Assembly: GCA_036897625.1 (NCBI GenBank)
Contig: JAYMTA010000278.1
Span: 1-32,477, forward strand
Source: Pelargonium cotyledonis
Lineage: Eukaryota; Streptophyta; Magnoliopsida; Geraniales; Geraniaceae
Direction: 5' to 3'
DNA length: 32,477 nt
Shown here: positions 10,874-22,429 of the stretch, piece after piece
Numbering within the stretch: the first letter of the stretch is position 1
How the letters are laid out: the number at the start of each line of letters is the position of its first letter
Made by a program: the position numbers and the translations under genes
The notes under the pieces: generated by a model
The model's database searches: none
What the model saw: the letters and a program-made list of their open reading frames with translations, nothing else
What the model was told of the DNA's origin: nothing

Positions 10874-13800
10874 TCATCTCTGCGCTTGATCTGAACCTGA
10901 AGCTCCTCCCGCTGGAATTGCTGGCACACTGCTGGATGACCCATTTTCGGCAGGTGGAGGAACGCCCCATTTGCCTTCAGACTCCGGGGGCTCAAACACG
11001 TGAACCCCACCGTCTGATAGCCCAAGCGCAAACTGATTTGGTTCTTGTGGATGAGCCGCAATCACAAGCGGGTGAACATTAGAATTGCTGCAGCCAAAAT
11101 AAAATCATTTCAATCAAACCATAGACATCTGAATATAAAAAATTGTTGCTTCCCAATCAGATCTACTAGTATTTCCAAATGTGAGCAAGTGTAAACCAAA
11201 TACACCATGCTTTGAATCAAACTTTGGCCTAAGTTAGATTTGGAACGTTCCCAAACCTTTTAAACAGGGTTACAACCTCCATTGTTTTTCTTTCAAATAT
11301 ATTTAAATGCTTTCCAATGCCATACAGAAGCTTCGAGCTTCGGTTTTTTTACTTTGCAAGGCATACAAATTCGAGTTAGAGCAATAGAGCTAGAAGAGAT
11401 CTATTTTTTGAAACCAAAATGACCTGTTGTTTAGACAATATATAATTTGGTTGAGAGAAAAGTTGGAGACTACAATTAATACATCCAAAGGAAGGCAATA
11501 GAAGAAGAGACACACCTTACGCTAGCCGGTAGATAACCAGACGGAGTAATTCGACATCTAAGTCTAAGATTTGCTGCACTAAACACGCAGACGGTAGCAT
11601 CCAAAAAGCTGGCATATACCAGCTGGCTATCACACGAAAATGTAGCATGGGAGATTGGAGCAGTAGATTCACGTGGAGCCCACTGTACATTGAAGAGAGG
11701 ATATGTAAGAACTCAAAGCAACAAGTTAATCGAATAAAAGGGATTGGTAAAGAGAAAGAAAGTACCTGTTTGACACATTCTAGTTTTGTCGTTTCAAATA
11801 TGGCAAGCTGAGTTTCATGTACAACAAGGAAATGAATTTGGTCTTGATGAAACTGCACACGCGTATCTGATTGTGATGTTTGTGACCTCCCAGCTGGAAC
11901 TTGCAAGAATCTGTTCTTCTGCTTTTCCCACCCATCTGAAGTCCACACACAAATCTGAAGAACAGCAAAAAAAAAAAAAAAACAATAAGTTCCCATATAT
12001 GAAATAATATCTAGTATTAGAGCAGGCTTCACATGAAATGTGGAGAAAATTGAACAAATTCAAATAGAAAATCTAAAGTTTTGTGTGTAACTGTGTAACC
12101 AATGTGATTCAGGTGTACTACTACATATTCCAATAAACTGACATCCATATTACCTGCGCATCTGCCCCAGATGAAACTAGCACACCCAGTACATGAGAGA
12201 AGGCAAGGCCAGTTATCCTCTTCGAGTGACCTTTAAGCTTGCTCTTCACCTGCATAAAAAATGGTTTGATATGGTAAATCAAACGTGTTCCAACTTATTG
12301 GCGGTAAGTAAACAGCCAATACACTGTCATACCTCATCTACACGAACGTTGTATATCTGGATGGTGGAATCGTCCATGCCAATAGCAATAATGTTGTTGT
12401 CTTGAGGATGGAAAGCAAGAAATGTTGCTGCAGGTGGTGGTGGCATGAATGTTGTCATTGTCTGCATTTAGCCAAAAGAAATCAAGATGTCAATAAAAAC
12501 TAACATTAAACAATTTTCAAATATATAGTGTTCTTGTTTCTCAGGTTACCTTAAATGTCATCATATTAAATAGGGAAATTTTTCCACCAGATGCTGACAT
12601 AACATATGAGTCATTCTTGGACAAAGCAAAGCAGGGAACAACATCTTCAGGGTTATTGTCAGTTATGTCGTTCGTCATCAGAATACCACTTGATGGTTGC
12701 CATAATTGAGGTGCAACATTGGCAGTAGCCTAGAGAATAAAGCACCAATTGAGAAGATATAACATAACTCTTTCACCAATATCACAAAGGATTTCAAGTG
12801 TTAAACAGGGACTACTATTATGTATATGTTCGTGTACCTTGCCACTGGAATTTCTGTCACTTCGCTGCCATTTCCAAAGTAGATGAATGGCATTTGCTCC
12901 CAGAGCCAAAATTGCATTACCTGAGTTGGTATAAATTAACCTAGATATCTGTAACAATAGAAAGAGAAGTCAACAAACAAGGCTATCCTTCACGAGCTAC
13001 ACAAGGACAGAAAAAACATTTAAAATAAATAAAAAAACATATTGATGTAAAATGAAAATGGGGAAATTATATCTAAAAACAAAGAACATTACAAAATTAC
13101 ACTACCAACGTGAGCTTGATGTTTATGCTGAATTTTCTTTTCTCTGCCTCTTAAATTTATATAAAAATTGAATATCAAAATGCATACTCAAGAATATTGG
13201 AAATATGCTATACGTAGTTCACAATCCCCGGTTTAATGAAACATCTGATTTCCACAAATTAAGTTTGCTTGAAGCGGAAGTGAACATAATAATATCTGTT
13301 CATGAACATAATAATATCTGTTGATGATGATAATTGTATAGCAACCCTGCTTGTAGTTGTAGCTTGATCCACCAAAGGTGCAGAAACTAAATAAGAAACG
13401 TATACTCGCAGGGTTGCTATACACTTTTAGCTTGGGTCAGTGCCAAAACTTAACCAATATCTAATTCTATTCCCTATAATTTATCTCTTTAGCCAAGTTG
13501 GGTTTAGTCACATTTAGAGCCAATGCTAAAATGTTCTCTGGACCTTTAAAGTTTATCTGAATAATGTGGAACTCCTTAGCATGCAACAAAGATTATATAC
13601 AGAAGCATACGACCAAAACATAATATTCTTTACAATAAAAAATAATACTAGCTCTGTCCCAAAATCGTTGACCAGTTTCCTTTGTAATTTACGAAGAAAA
13701 GTGGACAATTATTTTGGAACAAAGGGAGTATATCAGATGACAAACACAAGTAAATTATACAAAATAAACATGAAATGGACCCAGTACTCAAGACTGCAAC

Positions 13801-16800
13801 AGTAACGAGTAAAGACACTCCTACAACATGATCAAAATTATCATTGTTCAGGACCCAGGAAAAAGAACTAGCAAGTGAACAGATTACCTTTGTTACTCTA
13901 GAGTGTTCAGGAAGTCTCAAGGATCGACATTGAGACGGTTCAGTGATTTCAGTGAGCTTCCAAATTTTTGATTTGTCATTGCTTTCTTCAGTTATTCTAG
14001 GTTTCACATCCCCCAAGTTTCTCGTATCTCCATTCTGGGAAGAACCATAACATGTTAATTGAATTTGAATCATGGCAATCAAGAGGTAGTTCACTTTGAA
14101 TGCATACAGTATAACTAAAATGGAGCATATCCTCTAATGGAAATATATAAAGCACAACGAACCATTCCAGATATAGCAACCGCAGGGGCACCTCTCTCTG
14201 GATGTCCAGCACTAGTAGCAACAGCTGCAGCGGCAGCAGCAGCAGAAATTGGGTTTATTGTAGGCTGCATGAGATAACATATATATTAGACAAGATTTAA
14301 CTCCTAAGCTTGGGTTATATCTCCTTGAAAAATACTACCTTCGCTGCAGCTTCAGATGTTCGAGAGGCATCGTATGAAAGATTCTCAAATGTGCGCAACA
14401 AACGAATACCATCTGAATTCGCCAAAATTTTGATCCCGTTCTCATTGGCAGAAACAGCCAAGAGAGCCCCATCCTTGTTGAAGCGAATACGCGGGCTTGC
14501 CTGGAAATAAGATAATGCAAAACTGAGCAACTTTTATCTCTTCAGAAAGTTTTGAATTCAATTTAATAGTATCAACTTACTGGGAGGCCTCCATCAGCAT
14601 CAATAGTAGTCAAAAGTTGAACATTATCCATATCCCAGAATTTAATGGAGAAATCGTCACCAGCAGCTAAAAATCGGTTCTTAGTTGTATCAAATTGTAC
14701 AACACCTAATGAACGTTTGCGGAACCCTTGATAGGTCCTCTTCACAGCTCCTTCACTTTCATTCCATTCAACAATAAATGACTCGCCATCTTTGCTTGTC
14801 CCACATGAAAAGAGCCTGTCACACCCCAATTTAAGCCCATCCAGTAAAGAGGGGGAAGAAAACAAAATAAAAGCACATTTAGTTGGAATGAAATAATGGA
14901 GTAGAACTGTGGCAGACAGAACAGGTCAAGTATATCAACCTCGTGCCATCAGCGCTATAGGCCATTGTAGTGCACCAGCGACCAGGAGCATCATAATCAA
15001 CTCGGGATCCCAAATTGTCATACAACCATGCTTTGATCTTTCCATCTAGTGCAGTTGAAAAGATGAACTGAAGTGTATAAAAGCAAACAGGAACATCAAG
15101 AACTAGGATAAAGGGGAAATAGACATAAGCTAAATTATATTTCAGGCATATAAAAAAACACAAAGAAGGAAAATGAGGAGTCGTTACCTGAATGTTTTCC
15201 TTATAATGAGGGCAGACAGAATAAACAGGAGCCTCATGGCCTTCAAAAGTATACTGCTTCGCACCAGTAGCAGCATCCCAAACCTAAAATAGTGACACAA
15301 ACTTAGCAAAGAATTGCCCATTCTCTGCAACTTAAAACGTAAAATATATCTAACCAACCTTGATGGTCTTGTCATCACCACAGGTAATCACGCAAAGTTG
15401 CTTATTGGGATGGGAGAATGCAAGATCATTTACTCCACCAACATGAGCATCAATCTAGGTAAGAGAAATCAGAGTGACTTTCAAAATTGCAATCATGCCC
15501 TAGAAGAAGGGAGGAAATGAAAATTTCCACAGCAAATATATTATAAATACCTCCAAATGCTGTCGCACATCATCACCCCCATGATAAGAATATATTTGCA
15601 CAATGTGCCTCGAATATGCAACTCCTGCATTGACAAAAAAAAAAAGGAAACATCAACTTCTGTGATGAAGAAAATGCAGAGGACACTTCTAGTAATGCTT
15701 CTTAAACTCCAAATCATGCCACTGATCACAAAAGAATTCCAGCATACCAAATAAAGAACCATCAGGACTCCAAATTATGCGGTTTACAGAAACACCTGGA
15801 TCTTTAACGAGAGCCGCCTGAATTTTGTGAAAATGAGCTCAGTGTTAAAACATACAGTTTATAAGGTACAACATGCACAATTAGCGTTACCAAGGACCCG
15901 TCATAGACACACCTGAAGTATCATGGAACATGCACTGAGATCCGAAACTTTGAAATTTCTTAAAACCAGTCTTTCCCTGGAACCAACTTCCCATAATCCT
16001 ATGTCCCCCACATTAGTACCCACTGAAGCATATCACATTGAAATTAGTCAGTTTAAAGGGCATCATTAAAATCCCTATTGAGGTTAAGACAATCACGCCA
16101 AATTTCAAAGATAGACAAACAATGGACTCTACAAATTTCAAACCTAGAAGTAGGGTTTGTTGGACTGGATGAAAATCCATGCTCATAGGAGATGAACCCT
16201 GATTCAAAGTTCGGAGAACAGCCTTTGGCAAGTCATCAGGTGCATTGAAGGCCTGACTATGACCATGACCATGACCCTGTCCAGGAAATGTTACAGGCAA
16301 TACATTCACAGGAAGATTTACCTGCACGACATGATTTGAACTTAGAAAGCCAGCCACACAGTCATAATCACAAAGTTTCACAAACCAACAAAAGTATAAC
16401 TGCATCATTGATTGCGATGAAAGCAAATCCAAGCTACCTCATCAGTAATACCCATGGGCCTTGTTCTTTTAGATACATGATCTGAATCCGCAGATGGATA
16501 GTCGACAGAAGGGTTAGTTGGAGGAGTCCTAGGATGCTTCAATGCAGCTGTAACAGGCAATGAAACATCTCAATATGACAATAATCATAAACCTTAGAAT
16601 ACACTAGACTAATAATGTTATTAAGACTAGGAAGAATAGAGTTCCTACCAGGGATTGATGGACCACCAAGACCAATAGCTCCTCCAGAAACTGCCGGATG
16701 GGCCACAGTGGAAGGATTTGACATCCAACCTGCAAGGGGTGCAGGAACTGGTGCTGGAGTAGGTTGAAAAGGCTGACTCAAAACAAAAACAAGTCAGAAA

Positions 16801-18266
16801 AAAGCCATCAAAAATCATAAACTTAGACTGATGAGATGACTATGTTGGACCACCCACCCCATGTGCACCTAGAGGAGGAAAGCCTCCTGCTTTCTGTATT
16901 GAACCCAGCAGAGGATTATTGGCAGGAGATGGAGCACGAGCACCATTTGGCTGTCCACAAGAGTGATCCACAAAAAGAGTTTTAATATCCGGGTTAGGCC
17001 TGGGGTTTTTGCAAAGTTGATGCTGCCAATTCAAGCTGTGACATAAACCAAAATATTTACATAAATAACTTGAGCATGGAAAAAGTATTAGCGTCAACAT
17101 AAGCTGAGAACAGACAAAATTGTCAGAATGTAGCCCACAAAAAGACGGGAAAGAAAACACTGCCCCTTGGATGAATATGCATGCTCATAGTCATAGTAGC
17201 TTGTCCAGTTAATGCATCTCATATAAATGCATAATTTAAAACAGCATTTGAAGGACACTGCAATCACCACCTAAATGTGACTGACATGTATATGAAACAA
17301 CTGCCTTATGAACACCATGAAAACACAGTAAAAGGCTCCAAGTCCGAAGGAATCAATTTGAAAGATGCTACTAATTACAAAATTACCTCTGATTAATGAG
17401 AGTCCGTAACCTAGAACTCTTAAGGTTAGGAAACTGCAATTTATCTCGGAATAAAGGATTTGCTTCAATTAGCTTCTTGAGCTCAACCAACATGATAGCT
17501 CTTGCAGACTTAGTATCTCCATACTTGGATAGTTGTTCATTTTCCCTGTTATATATATAAACCCAAATTAGACTCCCTTCACTATAACTTAGAAAACGAG
17601 ACAGGATATAGGACATTATCTCATACCGAAAGTTCTCCAATGTCAAGAGCTGAGTGATTTCCTTGAACAGCTCTTCGTTAAATGTGGCAAACACTTTCAA
17701 GTCCTTAACCAATATATCAACTGCCTTTGCTCGGTCATGCCTGTTAGAATCAAAATACTCAATTCATATACAATTCTCAAATAGAATCTAAGAATACAAA
17801 GTACAAACCACTAATCTTCTTCACAAGGCAACCACAATGAGATACAATAAACATGAAATTGATAACTTACTTATCCAATGCCTCAAGGTACTTCTGCTTC
17901 CTTATCTCGAAAAAGATTTTCATCGAATAACGGTTGTCGTCCACTTTAGTAAATCCAGAGAGGTACCTCTCTACTTCATCCCAGTTGCCATTCTGTACCT
18001 CCTCCTCAAAATACTTCATGTTGAAGAAAAACCCAGATTCCTGTTCAAGCCTATTTTTTACCAACAAAAAAAACAATAATGAGGCTCTAATAGTTCATCA
18101 TTATTACAAACCAATAAAAACAAAATAAAACAAATAATATTTAATATTTAAATAAAATTAACCAATAAACTTAAACAGAAACCCACTTGTGAACAGTCTC
18201 CTTAAATTTTTCCTCATCGAGAAACTGCAAGATCAAGAACACGAGCTCTCTACTGAGCGAGGACAT
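10874..18266 (-). CDS. TPL: TOPLESS/TOPLESS-related transcriptional corepressor, 1142 aa
   Basis: Twenty-five coding exons, listed from the start: 18266-18187, 18050-17871, 17740-17627, 17545-17387, 17035-16858, 16772-16649, 16547-16438, 16321-16144, 16022-15913, 15817-15748, 15624-15551, 15454-15359, 15283-15188, 15067-14940, 14815-14581, 14500-14339, 14264-14163, 14034-13888, 12948-12838, 12729-12550, 12461-12333, 12249-12154, 11954-11766, 11682-11516, 11087-10874. They sum to 3429 bp with consistent phases and GT-AG borders. Residues 1-~190 hold LisH (about 4-36), CTLH and CRA segments, the tetrameric fold that binds EAR (LxLxL) motifs of repressors such as Aux/IAA and NINJA. Asn176, the residue altered in Arabidopsis tpl-1, is present. 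A proline-rich linker with KRTRP (305-309) follows. Two WD40 propellers span about 340-1110 (GDIGLWEV, KTIKVWD, FSIKFWDMD, AQICVWTSD). It is a nuclear corepressor recruiting chromatin modifiers. Closest to the TPL/TPR1 clade; the exact orthologue is uncertain. Confidence 0.97.
13281..13324. repeat. 22-bp tandem duplication in TOPLESS intron
   Basis: Two adjacent 22-bp units, 13281-13302 and 13303-13324, differ at one base (C/G at unit position 21). They lie in the largest intron of the gene (12949-13887), directly beside a separate inverted repeat. Confidence 0.85.
13332..13426. repeat. Inverted repeat (hairpin) in TOPLESS intron
   Basis: GTATAGCAACCCTGC at 13336-13350 is perfectly complementary to GCAGGGTTGCTATAC at 13408-13422, with a 57-bp loop. 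Extending outward gives about 18 of 19 paired bases. No target-site duplication is obvious, so it may be a very short MITE remnant or a local foldback. Confidence 0.75.
13651..13728. mobile_element. Stowaway-like MITE (78 bp) in TOPLESS intron
   Basis: The element runs from GCTCTGTCCCAAAAT to ATTTTGGAACAAAGGGAG and is flanked by TA at 13649-13650 and 13729-13730. The ends form imperfect terminal inverted repeats of about 30 bp and match the CTCCCTCYGTCCC-type ends of Stowaway (Tc1/mariner) MITEs, whose target duplication is TA. It lies in the 939-bp intron between exons 18 and 19. Confidence 0.8.
14224..14249 (-). repeat. GCN run coding polyalanine in TOPLESS exon 17
   Basis: A GCT/GCA/GCC run encodes seven consecutive alanines, residues 706-712 of the TOPLESS product, between the two WD40 propellers. 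Such runs vary in length within the family; the surrounding exon keeps its frame. Confidence 0.75.
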
Positions 18267-18865
18267 CTTAACCGCCCCGTCTTCAATTCCAACAGCACAA
18301 AATTGACCAAATATATCCCTAGATCTGCAACAAAAATTAAAATAAATCGCAAAAATATCAAAAATATATATTTAAAAAAATCGAACAATTATTCAAAAAC
18401 TACATCCGGAACTAGATCGTTCAAACACTCAGATACACAAACAAAACTCCATTTCTGCACAAAATTACCAGATGCAGAGTGAAAAAATCTAGGGTTCCTG
18501 ACTGGATCGAAGACTCAACGAATCAGTTTATACCATGTGGGAATCGAAGATGCAAAGGAAAAGGGGGCTAAAATGGACCAAAAAAACAAAATAATTGCGA
18601 AGCCATAATAAAGTAAAAGACTTTGAAGCTGCAGATTCGAGCACAAAAGGGAGCGAGAAAGTTCCGAGAAGCTCTCAACTTCCTAGCGAACAAAGAGATC
18701 GATTCAACAAGCAGCCAAAAACCACCCACGAAGAGAAAGAGAGCTCATGCGAAGCTTTCTCTCTCCACAGAGATGATGAAGAAGAAGTAACCTACTAACC
18801 TTTCCTTTCTCTCTCTTCTCAATACTCTCTCTCTCTCTCTATCTCTATGCTTTAATAAATAATAC
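18267..18865 (-). other. 5' UTR of TOPLESS gene with leader intron
   Basis: On the minus strand an acceptor TTGTTGCAG precedes a leader exon at 18324-18267. A plausible donor CATG^GTATAA at 18534/18533 gives a leader intron of about 209 bp. The distal leader exon would run from about 18865 to 18534 and holds a CT-rich (GA on the plus strand) tract at 18815-18845. It would contain upstream AUGs, for example at 18748 (14-codon frame) and 18606 (12-codon frame). The leader intron is typical of this gene family. Exon borders here are inferred. Confidence 0.55.
18815..18845. repeat. CT microsatellite in TOPLESS leader
   Basis: A run of CT dinucleotides with small interruptions (plus strand). CT/GA runs are frequent in plant 5' leaders near the transcription start. 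Confidence 0.8.
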
Positions 18866-18890
18866 GACATGAAGCTTGCAGAAATGGTGA

Positions 18891-18898
18891 TTTTTATA
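18891..18898 (-). promoter_or_regulatory. TATA box of TOPLESS gene
   Basis: The minus strand reads CCTATAAAAATC, a good TATA box, placed about 625 bases before the start codon. With the usual 25-35 base spacing, transcription would start near 18860-18870, just before the CT-rich leader tract. Confidence 0.6.
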
Positions 18899-19310
18899 GG
18901 AAGAGGAGACAGAGAAAGGGGATGATACGCAGATCTGCCTCTCACTCTACAGTTCTTATCAAACAACAATAAGTTATCATTATAACAAAAACTACTTATC
19001 CATAAGCACAGTCGAAGCGGGCCCCACTTAGCCGGCTACATTTTTTGTCGAGTTTATCGGCGCGGAATCTCTAGCTGCCAGCTGTCCTTTAGCTCGGGAC
19101 TCGGAGAAGATCAGGTACAGTCAACCGATCAACACTCTGTTACATCGTGGCCGTTAAACTGATACTGATCATGAAAGTTTAAATTTAGCTTCGATCTTAC
19201 GGCTGAGAGTTGATGTGGATGTGAGGCTGAGGAGGAGGGTGCAAAAGTTGCGAAAGCGATTTTTTACTCTCTTCAGATCCCCCAGAGAAACGACAAGGTC
19301 TACGGGACGA

Positions 19311-19331
19311 GGGCCCATCCACTTTGGGCCC
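19311..19331. promoter_or_regulatory. Paired GGGCCCA/TGGGCCC elements
   Basis: GGGCCCA at 19311-19317 and TGGGCCC at 19325-19331 form an inverted repeat with a 7-bp spacer. Each half contains the TGGGCC (site II) core bound by TCP factors. They lie about 450 bases upstream of the inferred start of the TOPLESS transcript. Role is inferred from motif only. Confidence 0.4.
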
Positions 19332-19398
19332 GGATTTTCGGTATATTTACGAGACTTGCCACTAGCTTTTCTCGGAGACGTGTTGTTTGTTACTTTAT

Positions 19399-19414
19399 TG
19401 TATCACGTGATACA
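19399..19414. promoter_or_regulatory. 16-bp perfect palindrome with G-box core
   Basis: TGTATCACGTGATACA is a perfect 16-bp palindrome centred on CACGTG, the G-box bound by plant bHLH and bZIP dimers. A further half-copy, GTGATACA, follows directly at 19415-19422. It lies about 530 bases upstream of the inferred TOPLESS transcription start. Confidence 0.5.
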
Positions 19415-19904
19415 GTGATACAATACAGTTCAGTTGTTCGCGATCTCGATACGAGAAGAGCAGAGATTTTGAGATCCGCGAGAAGGTGAATGTATCGCAG
19501 TAAATTGGAGGAGAGAGAAATGGGAGAAAGTGATTTTTGTGATTTGAAATTATTGCATGAATTTAGTAATGGGAAGATTTTTTTTATTTAATTGGAGGAA
19601 ATAAGGAAAAAAGACAGAAGTTCATTAAAGTTATCACTAAAAATGAATTAAGAAATGTAAATGGGTTTTGGGTTTTGGGTCAGACTAAGAATGGGAATGG
19701 TTTCATGTCCTTGTCAGGTGTAAGTCCACGCGAGTCTAGTCTCAAAAGCAGTCACCAATTAAACCAATCAGATTCTTACACGTGTCTGAAACGAGAATGG
19801 GCCCACACATGCCCTTAATTTATGAATAATATTGTCTCTTCCTTAAAATAATTGTTATAATTTCTATAAATAAATAATAAAAAATACCCGAATTTTACCT
19901 GTGA

Positions 19905-19996
19905 GGTATCTTCGGATGAGAATTTGTCTGAATGTGGAAAAACGGTACGCAAACTTGCATGTCCGCTCTGGAACATCATGGTTTAGACCGAAAAAA
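19905..19996 (+). mobile_element. SINE 3' fragment
   Basis: The segment ending GTCCGCTCTGGAACATCATG..ACCGAAAAAA matches the 3' tail of the complete SINE at 23911-24170 (ACCCGCTCTGGAACCTCATG..ACCGAAAA). Its upstream part (GAATTTGTCTGAATGTGG) matches the second SINE copy (AGATTAGTCTAAATGTGG). No tRNA-type promoter boxes were found, so it is a 5'-truncated or decayed copy. Confidence 0.6.
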
Positions 19997-20081
19997 TTAG
20001 TTAATGTGATACATTTATTCGTGTATTTCTATGACAATACTTTTAAACAATTCAATAACAATAATTAACTATATATAAAAA

Positions 20082-20304
20082 AAAAGTAATATGAGCATTA
20101 GTTGATTGATATAACTTTATATCAGTTGCACTAATGAGGTGACGACAACTCATTTTAAATCATGGATCCGAACGGGTCGCTCCGCTCTCACAAATTCACT
20201 TGGGTGAGTATAAGTGAAATTTGATGAGGTGTCATCACCGCATTAACTTAGTTAAGTTGTAACTGATATAAAGTTATATCAGTCAACTGATATACATTTT
20301 ACTC
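20082..20304 (+). mobile_element. Foldback MITE, copy 1 (223 bp)
   Basis: Imperfect terminal inverted repeats of about 75 bp include TTGATATAACTTTATATCAG near the left end and its complement CTGATATAAAGTTATATCAG near the right. The 9-bp sequence ATATAAAAA flanks the element at 20073-20081 and 20305-20313. The interior holds GGGTCGCTCCGCTC. A second copy with the same structure lies at 23657-23877. The 9-bp duplication suggests mobilisation by a Mutator-like transposase. No coding capacity. Confidence 0.8.
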
Positions 20305-21017
20305 ATATAAAAATATTATTAATAATTTATACATAACTTCTTCAAAATAAAATATTCGTCTTATGACAAATAATATATATAGTAATTCAGTCTTATGCTT
20401 CATTGTCCCAAAATGAATAACGTATTTTTTAACATTTTTTTCAAAAATTTCAATACTTAACTCTGGATTTTGACCACGTATGATGTTGATTTTGGTAATT
20501 AATTTAATTGATCAAAAGATAATAATATAATTTTGCTATTTATGGCAAACAGTGTATTTTGTTTTTTTTTTTCTGATAACATCATTGTATGTTGTTGTAT
20601 AAGCAATCTATGTACATAGAAGACTATTCAAACTATATAATATGTTTATTATATTGCGAGTTACGTTGGGTCACGTCCCTTACATAAAATTTTATGATAG
20701 ATTTTTAAGTTACAAAAATATAAAACTCCGTATCATAAAATATAATTGTACAAATACGTTGTCAACTAAATAATAAATACTATGCTTGTGAATTGTATAT
20801 AGGGGTAATTACAGTTTTCTATCTTATGGTAGACCTTCTTTTCAGTTTCATATCCTATGCTTTTTTTGGCATGTATTTCCTACCCTATGATTTTCAAACA
20901 TCGTTCCGTCAGTTAAACTTAACGGAATTGGTACTGTTTGGTCATATGCCCAGCACATGACCATTAATTTTTTTTAAAAACCCCAAAATGCTCTTACCAT
21001 CTTCTTCTTCCTAAGTT

Positions 21018-21177
21018 CGCCGGAAACTTCAAGAACTCGCCAGAAACTTCAAGAACTCACCAGAAAATTCATGAACTCGCCGGAAACTTCATAAATTTTC
21101 CGAAAAATTCAAGAACTCTTCGGAAACTTCAAGAACTCACCGAAAAATTCAAGAACTCACCGGAAAATTTATGAACT
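21018..21177. repeat. Eight 20-bp tandem units inside the MULE
   Basis: Eight consecutive units of exactly 20 bp, consensus CGCCGGAAACTTCAAGAACT, with substitutions but no indels. As 20 is not a multiple of three, the array is unlikely to code for a repeated peptide. Confidence 0.9.
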
Positions 21178-21445
21178 TAACTTAAATTTCAAATACAAAT
21201 CAAAATGAACAAAAAATCAAATCAAAATTAGCCCTAGTTGAACCTAAATCAACCAAAATAGCACAAACTCATACGAAAATTAAACAAATTTGAAAAAATA
21301 AAAAAACAAATATGCTCGCCGTCCTCATGTTGTGCTTCATCGTCGGGAGAGCTATCCAGATCTGGACCGAGAGAGAGAGAAATGAATAGCTTGAGTTACA
21401 GTGCTCACGGTCACGCAATGCTCATGATCCTTCTCGCCATCGATG

Positions 21446-21467
21446 GAGAGAGAGAGAGAGAGAGAGG
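21446..21467. repeat. GA microsatellite
   Basis: About eleven GA dinucleotides within the Mutator-like element. Confidence 0.85.
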
Positions 21468-21889
21468 TTGAAGACGAGGTGGGGGTAAAAACGTCATTTT
21501 GACATCATTTTAATTGGGTTAGTAACAGAACAAAGTTTGAAAACCATAGGATAGAAAATACATGCCAAAAAAAGTATAGGGTATGAAACTGAAAAAAAGA
21601 TCTACCATAAGATAGAAAACTGTAATTACCCCTTGTATATAAAAGTTAATTAAGTAAGAAGAATCTTGGTAAATAAAAAATAAAAAAAGAATAAAAGTAA
21701 AAAGAATCAACTTATTCAATGCAATTATATCATACAGAGCACAAACTCCGCTAGTTGGTGTGTTGTATAAGAATTATAAATTATTGTGATTATTTTATTT
21801 ATAAAATTCTTCTTATATGATAAAAAAAATTCTTTATTTATGAACCCAATATATTATGTTATTCAATTTTTTTAAAAGAATCACAAAGT

Positions 21890-22400
21890 TTCTATTAATT
21901 CAAATACAGATTAATAGAAACTTTAGTGAAAAAAGGCAGACATGAAATCACGCCCCATTGCCAATCCAAACCAAAGTAACAGATGATTTAGCTAAGTAGA
22001 AAATAACACTAATAACCTTGAATCTAAAATAAGTAAAACAAAGGTAAGAAGAATTAGCTAAATGAGACATGATGTCATATTGAATCAAACCAAAGGCACT
22101 GCAAAAATCCTCCCTTTCGGTATGTATTGCATCAGATACCCTCCTCTCATGTATAGCGATTTAACACCTTACCTTTCTACCTTGTGCTAGCATGCACCGG
22201 ATCAGAACTGCCCACAAGTGAGCCCTCCCGCGGCAATTCCAACTTGTCCGACTCATGAGTCTTGACAAACATGGGTCGCAAGGTCTGCTTGTTGCAAGTT
22301 GTTTTTTTTTTTCTTTTTTGTGCAGCCACACCCGTAATTACATTTGTCATTGCCGCATCATCCTCTGCCCAAAGAAAGCCAACCATGTTCGCCTGCGCAT
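21890..22400 (-). repeat. Old dispersed repeat, copy 2
   Basis: Collinear with the stretch at 60-500 (see that entry for shared landmarks). The antisense frame 22410-22177 has no recognisable domain. The left edge lies in A/T-rich sequence with a short internal inverted motif AAGTTTCTATTAATTC..ATTAATAGAAACTTT (about 21888-21925). Confidence 0.4.
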
Positions 22401-22429
22401 TCCCATCCATCTCCTCAAAATAAAAATAA

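Larger units (their letters stand above)
20802..21632. mobile_element. Non-autonomous Mutator-like element (831 bp)
   Basis: The ends GGGGTAATTACAG and CTGTAATTACCCC open terminal inverted repeats of about 112 bp (20802-20913 and 21521-21632). The first 32 bp are perfect and I count roughly 90% identity overall. A 9-bp direct repeat TTGTATATA flanks the element at 20793-20801 and 21633-21641. Long repeats with a 9-bp duplication are the hallmark of Mutator-like elements. The interior has a 20-bp tandem array and a GA microsatellite but no transposase, so it depends on an enzyme encoded elsewhere. Confidence 0.88.

Noticed and set aside
11517..12032. 171-codon minus-strand open frame read as one gene
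   Set aside because: It is TOPLESS exon 23 plus intron read-through; the true exons are joined by consistent GT-AG sites.
13648..14094. 148-codon minus-strand open frame
   Set aside because: Its central part is TOPLESS exon 18; the flanks are intron sequence, including the MITE.
20398..20435. Another Stowaway MITE beginning at TTGTCCCAAAATGAATA
   Set aside because: One terminus-like word only; no facing inverted end or TA-bounded element could be found.
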